NCBI GenBank assembly: GCA_916613615.1
Contig: OU744730.1
Span: 20,625,406-20,689,405 of the forward strand
Origin: Steromphala cineraria
Taxonomy: Eukaryota; Mollusca; Gastropoda; Trochida; Trochidae
Direction: 5' to 3'
DNA length: 64,000 nucleotides
Shown here one piece after another: positions 11,501 through 21,530 of this stretch (its first letter is position 1; the number at the start of each line of letters is the position of its first letter). Made by a program: the position numbers and the translations under genes. Below the pieces are notes generated by a model, which was not told the origin of the DNA, did not search any database, and worked only from the letters and a program-made list of their open reading frames with translations.

Positions 11501-13180
11501 TTAGTAGTAGCAGCTTCTATCTTGGTGGTGAGAAGTGGTATTTGGTGGGTTGTTTTGGTGGATCCTGTCAAAGAATTGTTCCCAGCTAATGCTGCATAGC
11601 CCCAATTTTGCTGCATTGGAGTATAGTCTCTTGACATTCCTATGATGTTCCCTGTCAGAGTGTGTTGGTGTTGAGTTTATGAAAGCTTGTGCTATAAATA
11701 GTATTATCCTATCAACGACACTGTTTTTGTTTTTTGGTTTGGGTTTGTCGTTGGTGTTTCTACGGTTGATTGTTTCCCTCAGATCTTTTTGTCTTTGGTG
11801 CTGTGTTTTTTTAGTGACATTGTTTTTATTCGTGTGAGAGTAGTTGAGCTTTCTCAACATTGGCGGTCTGTATTTATCACTATTTTGAGCTTTGCTTTGT
11901 TCTTTTGTTCTCTCATCTGTGTTTTGTGGTTTTGATTGTGATTTTCTTGCGGACCTGATATCTTCAAGAAGTCTGTGTTCAACACTTTCTAACATCTTCT
12001 CCATCTTTTTGTGTTTTTCCTCTGAGGAGCTTATTGGATGTCTAGGAACTACTTTCCTGGAGAAGAGCGTTTCTTCATTTACTGGTGATTGTCTGGGTGA
12101 TGAGTGGTTGGACGGATTGAATGCAACAGATTGCTCTATGTTGATTTTGTTGTTTTTGATTTGAGCTGTTTGTTTAAAGTGGTGCTTATTTAGTTGTTCA
12201 ATTTGTTTTTGTCTGTATGGGCATTTTCTAGATAGGGCACTGTGACCTGTTTGTTTGCAGTTGCCGCAGTACATTTTGTTGCGACATGTGTCATAATCAT
12301 GTCCTGAGTAGTGGCATCTTGAGCAGTGTTTAGCGTTGGAACAGTCAGTGGTAGTGTGATTATACCCGAAGCATTTTGTACAGAACATCGGTTGTTTAAG
12401 GTATGGTTGAACTACAGTGTTTGGTACACCAGCAAAAGTGATGTGTTTTGGGAGATAAGTACCCTCGAATGTAATGATAACTGAAGGTGTGTTTTGTTGT
12501 TGTTTCTTAATCCTTCTGGTTTGTAGGATAGGAGTCCTATTGTATTGGTTTGCTTTTGTGATACATTGTTGAAGTTGTTCATCTGTGAGTTTAGGGTTAA
12601 CTTTGACGACTCCTTTTATTTGTTTTTCCCAATTTGGTGTGTCATATTTGACTTTAGTGCCATTTACTGTGGTGTAGCTTGTTATGCTGTCTAAGTAGTG
12701 CTTATTGTCCGTTGTAAGCAAAAAGCCTTTGCCACATTTGGTTATTGTTACTGGATGGGCCCCCAGGGAGCTTAGTTGAAATGCCATGTCTTGACAACTC
12801 ATGATTTGGTTCAATTCAATTTTGTCTATGGCTGTCATAATCATTTGGTATTTATTTTTCTTATCATTTGCCGGTGTGCTTTTATTGCTTATTGTTTCAT
12901 TAGAGTTCTTGCATTTTTTTTTATTGTCTGGAGTTGATCCAGCGGAATCGGATGTGTCTGACAGGTTTCTTTGTCTTTGTCTTTTATTGTTCTTTTTCCT
13001 GTTACTGTACACTGTAAAACCGTCAGTTTCCATATTTGATGTTTCCTCTAATTCTATATCGCCGAATGCGATTTGAAAATTAGATGCACCAACTAGTTGG
13101 TTATGTTCTTTTTGTATTTCTAGGTGAGTTGGAGTACAGTCCAGAATAGAGTTTTGAAATAATTCTAGTGGATTATCCAT
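11501..13180 (-). CDS. Inserted LINE ORF1: gag-like zinc-knuckle protein
   Basis: This intact 559-aa ORF starts at ATG 13180, and its stop lies 37 bp before the ORF2 start. It is a gag-like nucleic-acid-binding protein of the I/Jockey group. Residues 1-100 are polar and low in complexity, with a basic KKNNKRQRQR stretch. A globular domain of about 150 residues follows. Three zinc knuckles come next: CTKCFGYNHTTTDC, CSRCHYSGHDYDTC (both C-x2-C-x4-H-x4-C) and CGNCKQTGHSALSRKC (C-x2-C-x4-H-x6-C). A long charged C-terminal tail ends the protein. It probably binds element RNA and works with ORF2. No frameshift or stop is seen, unlike ORF2. Confidence 0.9.
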   Translation of the reverse strand: MDNPLELFQNSILDCTPTHLEIQKEHNQLVGASNFQIAFGDIELEETSNMETDGFTVYSNRKKNNKRQRQRNLSDTSDSAGSTPDNKKKCKNSNETISNKSTPANDKKNKYQMIMTAIDKIELNQIMSCQDMAFQLSSLGAHPVTITKCGKGFLLTTDNKHYLDSITSYTTVNGTKVKYDTPNWEKQIKGVVKVNPKLTDEQLQQCITKANQYNRTPILQTRRIKKQQQNTPSVIITFEGTYLPKHITFAGVPNTVVQPYLKQPMFCTKCFGYNHTTTDCSNAKHCSRCHYSGHDYDTCRNKMYCGNCKQTGHSALSRKCPYRQKQIEQLNKHHFKQTAQIKNNKINIEQSVAFNPSNHSSPRQSPVNEETLFSRKVVPRHPISSSEEKHKKMEKMLESVEHRLLEDIRSARKSQSKPQNTDERTKEQSKAQNSDKYRPPMLRKLNYSHTNKNNVTKKTQHQRQKDLRETINRRNTNDKPKPKNKNSVVDRIILFIAQAFINSTPTHSDREHHRNVKRLYSNAAKLGLCSISWEQFFDRIHQNNPPNTTSHHQDRSCYY

Positions 13181-14029
13181 GTCTTATGATTAGTTGATTT
13201 TGATTATGAGAAAATAACCCTATAAGCGAAGTGTGTTACTATTTATGTATGCAGTTTGGTTCCTAGCGATAAGTAGAGCCTACAGCGAAGCCACCTAGAA
13301 TAATATAAAATTATTCTAAAACTCGTCACACCTCCAAGCCCAACCTTGTAGGTCACACCTGACCTTGTCCACTCTAAGGAACAAGGTGATTCACTTGGAC
13401 GCCACGCCGGCAAGCCGGTTATGTAATCAAACAATGGACCTGAGCTACGTAAGCTAGACCTCTGCTGCTTGGGGTTGGGTATAGAACACACTTCTTAGTT
13501 AGATATAATTTATCTAATATTATATTAAATATAAATATAATAAGGTGTATGCGCTGTGGTGCGTGAATGCGCTGTGGGGGTGCAGGGTTAGTGAGGGTTG
13601 TGGGTGGTGAGTACTCCTCGTACTCGAGTGATTAGCAAATGTGCTAATTGGTATGTTGTTGTTGTGCTTCAAGGGAGAATCTTTAAGAACTCACGTTGAA
13701 GACTTAAAGTCTATTTGGAATTCCTAATAACTGATCCGAATCGGTAAATCCGAATACTTCTTCCGATCTATGTGACCGGGTTGTAAGTCCGAATTGTTGA
13801 TCCGGGTAGAGTCCAAATAGAATGTGAATACTCCTCGTATTCGAATGTTGAGCGTTGCTCAATGGTTGTCTCACTGAATCTTGAATAATATCCGAACAGG
13901 GTAGTAATGTTCAAATAAATATCCTCAATCCAAGTAGAGACGCTGTGGGTAGAAAGGTAGGGTTGTTTCGTAAGTTGCGCGAGCGACTGACGATACGTCT
14001 GATCTCTCCGGTGTCCCAGAGAGAAGTGA
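13181..14029 (-). other. 5'UTR / internal promoter region of the inserted LINE
   Basis: Non-coding sequence of about 850 bp between the target duplication and ORF1 of the inserted element. It contains repeated short motifs such as AATCCGAAT / ATCCGAAT (13730-13800, plus strand) and two similar ACTCCTCGTA(C/T)TCGA blocks at about 13611 and 13830. LINEs of this group carry their promoter here, but I cannot point to one. Confidence 0.55.
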
Positions 14030-14410
14030 TTGGATATTGACAGCTCCAATATGAGCTATAAACGTGTGCACCGAATAGGCAAGCAGTACACCCCACCCAG
14101 AGGATCTAGTCCCCGCCCCCGAGCTATGATAGCTAAGTTTGTCTACACCAGGGAGAGGGACAGTGTCAAAGCAGCAGCCCGGAGATTGAAAGGTAAACCT
14201 TATGCAATTATGGAGCAGTTCCCTGAAGAGATTGGATCTTATCGACGAGAGGTATTGGTTCCTTTAATGAAGGAGGCTCGAAGTAAGAACAAAAAAGCTT
14301 ACATCTCAGTCGATAAACTCTATGTGAATAATGTGCTCCAGCATGTGCCTACACCACCCCCGTACCGTGCACCCTCCCAACAGACCCATGCAAAGACCCC
14401 CAGAAGGTAG
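14030..14410 (+). pseudogene. LINE ORF1, C-terminal part
   Basis: This is the C-terminal domain of the L1-type ORF1. It begins in the second copy of the 12-bp target duplication and continues the frame of the 5905-6615 part exactly. The key family blocks are KRVHRIGK, RPRAMIAKF, AARRLKGKPYAIMEQFPEEI and NKKAYISVDKLYV, the C-terminal fold that completes RNA binding in L1 ORF1p. No ATG starts this part; the first one is internal. The stop is TAG at 14408-14410, and the same frame then stays open to 15577. Confidence 0.9.
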
Positions 14411-15576
14411 GGGTGTGCTGGTGGACACGAGCACACACTATCGGTAGACAGTGTCACTCATATAGCATGTTCCGCTAAACCTCATGACTTTCAAACTGGT
14501 GTGGATGAAAACTCTACATTTAACAAACAATCTCCTCACACAATTAACATTAATAATTATTGTCAGTTTTACCACGATAGAACACCCTATGACCATGATA
14601 AACCTTTTGATGAAGTGAAAATTCAAACAAGGTTTACTAAAACCAATTTTGTGCGTGAAAATAAGAATCCTCTGATGGAAAATAGAAAATATATTAAAAG
14701 CCGAAATGATAAATGTCAAAATATCTCATATCCTATACAATCATGTTATTCTCATTATACATGCTATGATAAACAAAATACATTAATAAATCTCAATTAT
14801 AACATTGCAGACCCCACTGTGAATAAGATGCCTTTGCTAGCAAATCTAAATGAAAACTATTCTAACTTCACTTCACCACTATCAACTATACCACAACACA
14901 TAGAGGTATGTAAACAAAGCATTGCTGTTATGAACACTGCTTATCCGTCTTTAACCGGTAATGTCACTAAGATTGCTGAAGTAAAAGCTCCAAATGTAAC
15001 AGAAAGAATATCCCCTTATGAAATTCACCCTGATGTATCCATTTCCCAATCTATTGACACTAATGTTGCTGTTTATGTACATGCTGATGAAAATCAGCCT
15101 GATACTATTCAGACAAAACACATACAAGATAATAGACATGCTTTTGTACAAGTTAATGTTAATGATGTAAATAATTCATATGTTGATGCTGGTAATGATG
15201 GTGATAATAACAAGACACTTGTCTTTAGTGTCGAGGCTGATGAACAACTTATTTATACTGATGCTTATGTGAAAAATGACAATACTAATGTTGCTGCTGA
15301 AGTTCACATTACTGAAGATCACTTTATTGAACCCGTCCTGTCAAACAACAAATGTCAGCCTGATCTCATTGGTGCTAAAGCAAACAATCCTAGAGCAAAT
15401 GTTGTGTCTAATGAAATCAGTAGTATTGTTAATGTTGATGCTGACAATGATCATGTTGATCCTGTTATTGGTAGTGTAGATGATAATTGTGTTGATGATG
15501 TTGATGATGTTAATGAAAATAATGTTCATGATGATGATGTAATGATGATGATTATGTTGATGATGATGATGATGTA

Positions 15577-15577
<1 letters not shown>
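14411..15577 (+). CDS. Asn/Asp-rich open segment before LINE endonuclease
   Basis: This frame stays open for about 389 codons directly after the ORF1 TAG, in the same frame as ORF1 and without an ATG near its beginning (a GTG lies at 14501). The product is polar and rich in Asn, Asp, Thr and Val, with no recognised domain. Towards the end it becomes almost pure Asp/Val/Asn and runs into the GAT microsatellite. Its place between ORF1 and the APE domain suggests an N-terminal extension of ORF2, shifted out of frame from the endonuclease by microsatellite slippage. It could instead be a separate middle ORF. I do not recognise it. Confidence 0.5.
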
Positions 15578-15629
<52 letters not shown>

Positions 15630-15656
15630 CATGATGATGATCATGATGATGATGTA

Positions 15657-15706
<50 letters not shown>

Positions 15707-15763
15707 CATGATGATCATGATGATGATCATGATGATCATGATGATGATCATGATGATGATGTA

Positions 15764-15813
<50 letters not shown>

Positions 15814-15849
15814 CATGATGATGATGATGATGATCATGATGATGATGTA

Positions 15850-15902
<53 letters not shown>

Positions 15903-15930
15903 CATCATGTTGATGATGATGATCATGATG
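15494..15930 (+). repeat. GAT/ATG microsatellite with higher-order units
   Basis: About 430 bp of GAT trinucleotide repeats. They are punctuated by GATCATGATGATGATCATGA blocks and by GATGTAATGATG, which recurs at about 15573, 15651, 15761 and 15845. This gives a higher-order pattern of 80-110 bp. It lies inside the LINE coding region and separates the open segment before it from the endonuclease. In other frames it yields meaningless poly-Asp, poly-Met and antisense poly-His. Confidence 0.9.
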
Positions 15931-15932
15931 AC

Positions 15933-18900
15933 ATGTTAACATTTACTAGTATAAATGTATGTGGACTTAGAAAGCACTTGCAATATCAAGAATTTTTAGA
16001 TCTTATAAATGGTAATGATGTGATTTTCTTTCAAGAGACAAAGACTGACATGTTAGATGATTTAAACATTGAAGGCTATACTCTGTATCTTCAGCACAGA
16101 ACAAAAGCTATAAGAAAATCAGGGGGTCTAGGAATTGCAATAAGGGATAATTACTCTAAACATATTATTCCAATTGGGGACAAAAATGATTATGTAGCAT
16201 GGTGTAAAATCTCAAAATTACTTTTTGGTTTTGAAAATGATTTATATATAGGTAATGTTTACATTCCACCTGAAGGCTCAAGATATGAAGAAGAAGAAGA
16301 AGAAGAAGAAGAAGAAGAAGAAGAAGAAGAAGAAGAAGAAGAAGAAGAAGAAGAAGAAGAAGAAGAAAATTATTTTATTACAAAAGTGTCACACCTACAT
16401 AGGCCTATGAGACACACAATAAAACAATATAAAAACCCTTAAAATAAATGGTTAATTTTCCAGTGCAATCAACTTTCATACCACCACAACTATCATACAC
16501 TGCATTAGACACACACTGGCACACAGAGTTTCATAACCAACTACTACAGACAACTCACCATTACAAATATACATTCATATAATTACACACATATACTGTC
16601 AACTTTTCATGTTTCATGTTTCATCTGATGTGTTTGATATTATAGAAGAATCAACTTTAAATTATCTATCTATGAGTGATTATGTTTATCTTGTGGGTGA
16701 TTTTAATGCCAGGACTAAAAACATGTGTGACTACTGTCAATTTGATGAACATATCATTGAGGAAATGGACCTTGATCTACCCCACATTAATTCATTGCTA
16801 AGACCACAAGATTCATTCGAATCATTGAATATTCCAACTGATAGGTGCTCTGAGGATATGGAAATAAATAATAATTATGGATTTAAATTGATTGAATTGT
16901 GTAAAATCTTAACATGTTCATATGTAATGACAGAATTGGGAAAGATAGGGGCATTGGTAAAACCAGTTGTAAGGATAAATCAGTAATAGATTATGGCATT
17001 TCATCAGCAAATTTACTCCCATATATTTTTGATTTTGAAGTCAGAGAATTCTCACCTCTCTTTTCAGATGTTCACTGTCCTGTATATTTTAGTATCCATA
17101 AATTATCACCTGACATCCCTTGTACAGAAAATGTTCCCCCGTGTCAAGCAAGCGATGTTCCTCTTCCTCCCAAACCAAAGCATTATGACACAAATTATGT
17201 CCAATCATTCCGACAAGAAATAAACATCGATAAGGTAAATAAACTAACTAGTCAAGCACAATCAGCGCGCACAGGTCACTGCGACCCAGTGGTAGTCGAC
17301 TCAATTTCAGCTGATATTACGCACGTGCTTCTTGACTCAGCACGTGAAACGTTTGGTGTAAGACGAACTCTCTCACATCGACCTTATAAATCTAAATACC
17401 CGTATAAGATAAATAAACCTTGGTTTGGGCCTGAATGTAAAAGAATGCGTAGAAAATTTCGCAAGGCAAAAACAAAATTCAAGAAAACTAAGTCTGAAAT
17501 GCCCAGGATTGAACTACGACAAATTTCCAAAGCCTATAAACAATGTATGAACAAATTTATGAAAAATTATAGAAATCACTTACATGAATCTTTCAGGAAT
17601 AAAAAAAATCATTCACCAAAAGACTTTTGGAAAATGCTTAACACAAATACTGAAAATAACAACTCTGTTAAACCTAATGTCGAAACCTTCTTTAACTATT
17701 ACAGGGATTTGAACGAAAATAATCAAGAAGATGATATTCCCTCGGATGATTGTACTGAAACTGTCAACTACGATACTACTATACTAAATGCTGATATCAC
17801 AAAAGATGAAATAACTAAGGCGATTAAATTGTTAAAGAGGAACAAAGCTGCTGGTCTAGATCTGATTGAAAATGACTATTTGATTGATTTAATTGATATT
17901 CTAATCCCTTTCCTTGAACAATATTTTAATCTAATATTAAGCTCCGGAAAGTTACCAGATGCATGGCTCAATGAAGTCATATAGCCAATATATAAGGATA
18001 AAGGGGACCGTAAGGATCCAAACTCTTACCGCCCTATCACTATACTGAGTTGCTTTGGTAAGCTATTTACTAGTATAATGAACATTAGACTTACTAACTT
18101 CCTCGAAGAAAATGATATCATTAACTCAGTCTGCTCAGTCTGGATTTCGAAAAGGTTTCTCAACCAATGATAATATCTTCGTTTTGCATATGCTAAATCA
18201 AATTCTCAAAATGATGAAAAAGAAATTATATTGTGTTTTTATAGACTTAACTAAGGCGTTTGATACTGTCTGGAGAGCAGGTCTCTGGTTTAAACTTATA
18301 CAAAACGGAATAAAAGGAAGGTTTCTCCAACTAGTCAAAAGTATGTATCAGCAAATTAAATCGGCTGTTGAGATCGATAATGGTATATCAGACTTTTTTC
18401 CTTGTAACTCAGGCGTACGCCAAGGAGAAAATCTCTCCCCTATGTTGTTTTCTTTATTCATAAATGATATTGACACTTTCTTGGAAAAGCGAGGCTCAAC
18501 GGGGTTGAGTATTGAGTCAATCATTAGTGAAAGTTTGTCTTTTATAATTAAGTTTATATCGCTTCTTTATGCTGATGACACTGTCCTAGTAAATGACAAT
18601 CCAGCTAATGTACAATCTTCATTTAACAATTTTCACGAATATTGCAGAAAATGGAAACTAAATATCAATATCTCGAAAACAAAAGTTGTCATATTTGGAA
18701 GTGGTCCTGCAAATAGATCAAAGTCTTCTTTTACAATCGGAGACAATCCTATCACTGTAGTTGATGATTACACATACCTTGGTATTATTTTTCATAGAAA
18801 TAGGCGACTTGTAAAAGCCATTAAAAATTTATCGGAAAGTGCAACAAAAGCCATGTTTGCATTACTTAAGAAAGCTCGAAATATGAATATCCCTATAGAT

Positions 18901-19740
18901 TGCCTTTTAACTGCTTTTGACATTATGATTGTTCCTATCATGATCTACGGTTGCGAGGTGTGGGGCCATGAAAAACTTAATATTATTGAAAAGGTTCATT
19001 TAAAATTTCTTAAGTTAGCAGCAGGTCTGTGAGTGTCTACGCCTTCATTTATGCTGTATGGTGAGTTCGGAAGATTTCCACTGTATATAACTATCTACAA
19101 GAGAATGTTATCTTTTTGGCATAAATTAGCTTCTTCGTCCTCGAATCGTAAGCTCTCCGAGATCATGTATTCTTTTATGGCACTGAACCTAAGATATTCC
19201 CTAGAGTTCAACCCCTGGTTAACCTCGATAAAATATATTCTCGATAACTGCGGCCTTTCATATGTTTTTTATAACCCATCTAGTTGCTCGACATCTTGGC
19301 TTGTTTCAATGGTAGATTCGATCCTTAAAGATCAATTCACTCAAATATGGAGATCAGAAATAGCCACAAGCTCAAAAGGTTTTGACTACAAGTTATTTAA
19401 GAAAACCCCTTCTTTTGAGGAGTATCTTTATCTTGATAAATCGATATATATGCCATTATTACAATTCAGAACCAGCAACCACAAACTACCAATTGAAACA
19501 GGCAGATGGCAAGCAATTCCTAAAACAGAACGTACATGCAATCTGTGTAACTCGCCCGCTATTGGTGATGAGTTTCACTACCTACTGAGGTGTGAGGCTC
19601 TCCACCACTATCGGGTCCAACTCATTGACAATTATTATTTCAATTGGGCAGACTTTTTCAAATTCAAACAACTAATGTCTATTAATGATACCAAAAAAAT
19701 TGAAAAAACTATCAAAATTTATAAAGATCATCCTTACTAA
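15933..19740 (+). pseudogene. L1-like LINE ORF2: APE endonuclease and RT, decayed
   Basis: The APE domain starts at 15933 (SINVCGLRKHL, FFQETKTD, GNVYIPPEG). An insertion interrupts it at about 16288-16608, and it resumes with YLVGDFNARTK. The frame shifts near 16908 and continues with GIGKTSCKDKSVIDYGISS and SDVHCPVYF. The RT follows with KAAGLDLIENDYL, a TAG stop at 17982-17984 and RPITILSCFGKL. Another shift comes near 18125, then QSGFRKGFSTND, FIDLTKAFDTVW, SGVRQGENLSPMLF and YADD (catalytic). A TGA at 19030-19032 is followed by the thumb and a terminal C-x2-C-x8-H-x4-C motif (CNLCNSPAIGDEFHYLLRC). The ORF ends at TAA 19738-19740. This copy cannot make a working protein. Confidence 0.88.
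16288..16608 (-). mobile_element. GAA-tract plus ~240-bp insertion in LINE endonuclease
   Basis: A run of about 27 GAA triplets (16288-16368) followed by about 240 bp of AT-rich sequence interrupts the APE domain between the IPPEG and GDFN motifs. Read on the minus strand it ends with TAATAAAATAATTTTC and then TTC repeats. It thus looks like a short non-autonomous retroelement with a microsatellite tail, inserted on the minus strand. No target duplication was found, so expansion within a microsatellite is also possible. Confidence 0.4.
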
Positions 19741-19962
19741 ATCCTGATTCACATTGCTTGTACAATAACTGTGACTATGAATGTTTTAACCAATGCTTAT
19801 ACTCATCTTCAGTCTTTTGTTATTCGCTTAATGAAAATTTCCTCTGTTCATCTTGGTCACTATGAATTTTTCTTTGTTATATATTTCTATGCTCATGTAC
19901 CACCGTTGGTGGCGTTTTTGAGAAATAAACGAATTTTCGAATTTGCTATCACACCTCATTAA
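19741..19962 (+). other. 3'UTR and 3' end of the L1-like LINE
   Basis: Short AT-rich 3'UTR that ends in a hairpin-like TACCACCGTTGGTGGCG followed by TTTTTGAGAAATAAACGA. The same signature, TACCACC...GTGG...GAGAATAAA, occurs at 41627-41655 inside the coiled-coil gene. It is therefore a conserved 3' recognition end of this LINE group. Confidence 0.7.
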
Positions 19963-20394
19963 CGAGCTCACCCATTGACGTCATTTCAATAATTTACCCA
20001 ATTAGGCATATGCAAGCTGTGTCTACAGTATCTAATGATTAACACGAACGATGGTACTGTTACTTGATCTGACACCAGAATAATTAATTTCAAATTATCT
20101 ACCACTACTGGCGTCTGAGCCGGAGATGAATCTTGTTACGGTGTTCATTAGAGATACGAACACATCTACTCCCTACATACATCTTCGAAAATCCTAATAG
20201 CCCACCGTCAGAGAGTCTTATCAATACTGATTATTTCTTTCAAAGGGGCTAGAATACACCATTCAGGCAACAGGAGATGGAGCCATATCGTAACACAGAG
20301 ATTCGGTAAAGACAACTCCGGAATTGGATATCGCTGGAACATTTGCAGTTGACAACTTCTATTATTTTCACCTTAGATTCGGAAAACACAACTA
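19963..20394. other. Intergenic, no gene recognised
   Basis: Unannotated sequence between the LINE and the 82-bp repeat array. The last part (20300-20394) already shows weak similarity to the array, sharing the words AACTCCGGAATTGGAT and GATTCGG. Confidence 0.4.
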
Positions 20395-21060
20395 TGGACC
20401 AATGTTGTTTTAGAAATATTAGTTTAAGATAACAACTGAATTGGATCTTGCTTGAATCTTTGCAGTCGACAACCGATGGCCTTATGTTTTTTTCACCTTA
20501 GATTCGTAAATCACAACAACTTATGGACCGAGGTTGTTTTTGAAATATAAGGTTAAGATAACAACTGAATTGGATCTTGCTGGGATGTTAGCTGTTTAAC
20601 AACCGATGGACACATGTTGTTTTAGAAAGATTTAGCAAAGACATCAATCGAAAGTGACTTCGCCGGAACGTGTGTAGAATACAACCGATGGGCCCATGTT
20701 GTTTTAGAAAGATTTCGCGAAGACATCGATCGAAATTGACTTCGCCGGAACGTGTGTAGAATACAACCGATGGGCCCATGTTGTTTTAGAAAGATTTAGC
20801 AAAGACATCAATCGAAAGTGACTTCGCCGGAACGTGTGTAGAATACAACCGATGAGCCCATGTTGTTTTAGAAAGATTTCGCGAAGACATCAATCGAAAT
20901 TGACTTCGCCGGAACGTTTGCAGAATACGACCGATTTAAACATATTATTTATGAGACAGAAAACAACTGAATTGGATCTATCCCGAATGCTTTACATCTG
21001 ATGGACCGATGTTATTTCAGAAAGTGTTAGTTTTAACGTTTGTGGTATAACAACCGATTT
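20395..21060 (+). repeat. 82-bp tandem repeat array with degenerate flanks
   Basis: Units can be anchored on ACAACCGATG at 20599, 20681, 20763 and 20845, with a variant at 20927, giving an exact 82-bp period. Each contains TGTTGTTTTAGAAAGATTT and GACTTCGCCGGAACG. More diverged copies lie on both sides, with an anchor at 20469 and further degenerate copies up to about 21060. The array lies about 400 bp upstream of the receptor gene. Confidence 0.85.
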
Positions 21061-21368
21061 GCTTATTTGCCTTCTCATGTGAGATTTGGTGAAGATATCA
21101 GAAGAATCGGTTTGTGTTAATTTTTCTGCATGATAATCACATCAGGGAAATCCCAATGAAACGTGTTCAGTCTATCAATGAACACGAGAGAGAAGAATCC
21201 CATGTTGTGAGGGCTGCCATCGGATAGGACCACAATCGACTTGGATCGTGCTGGAACATGTTCTCATTGTCACTTCAACGATGGGATTTCTTTGTGTGTA
21301 TGTGAACTTTATAAAATTACTAAAATGTAAACACAGTTAGTCATTTTGATAATCTTTGATCTTCAATG

Positions 21369-21530
21369 ATGTCCATATTGGGATTATCAATGCTGTGTCT
21401 GTTATCAGGGTAATCTTCATTTGTTACGGCTAAAGTATCTGAGATTTCAACGCTGTTTATTGTGATGCTCACAGCAACGATGTTCACGCTGGGATTATCA
21501 ATGCTGTGTCTGATATCTGTGTCATCAATG
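21369..21530 (+). repeat. Direct duplication around the receptor start codon
   Basis: A segment of about 45 bp occurs at 21369 and again at 21480, 111 bp apart (37 codons). Both share GGATTATCAATGCTGTGTCTG. The downstream copy encodes part of the receptor's hydrophobic N-terminus. The upstream copy, read in the same frame from ATG 21369, encodes a 14-residue peptide of the same type ending in TAA at 21411-21413. Confidence 0.8.

Larger units (their letters stand above)
6616..14029 (-). mobile_element. I/Nimb-like LINE inserted into ORF1 of another LINE
   Basis: This complete 7414-bp non-LTR retrotransposon is on the minus strand. It is flanked by perfect 12-bp target duplications (TTGGATATTGAC) at 6604-6615 and 14030-14041. 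On its own strand the order is a 5'UTR of about 850 bp, ORF1 with three CCHC knuckles (13180-11501), ORF2 with APE, RT and RNase H (11463-7726), and a 3'UTR of about 1.1 kb. Its 3' end reads CCAACAACAAAAC, a short CAA-type repeat and not poly-A. RNase H after the RT plus a gag-like zinc-knuckle ORF1 places it in the I superclade (I, Nimb, R1, Jockey or LOA-like); I cannot choose the clade. ORF1 is intact and ORF2 is broken. Confidence 0.92.
5664..19962 (+). mobile_element. L1-like LINE, interrupted and decayed
   Basis: A plus-strand non-LTR retrotransposon with an L1-type ORF1 (coiled coil, RRM-like segment, C-terminal domain) and an ORF2 of APE endonuclease, reverse transcriptase and a terminal Cys/His motif. 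The 5' limit is approximate. The 3'UTR ends near 19962 with a TACCACC...GTGG hairpin followed by GAGAAATAAA. ORF1 is broken by a second complete LINE at 6616-14029. ORF2 is damaged by microsatellite expansion, an internal insertion, at least two further frameshifts and two stops. Without the insert it would be about 6.9 kb. The clade (L1 or Tx1-like) is inferred from ORF1 architecture. Confidence 0.85.

Noticed and set aside
15748..15942. Poly-His / poly-Ile protein on the minus strand
   Set aside because: It is a translation of the GAT microsatellite only.
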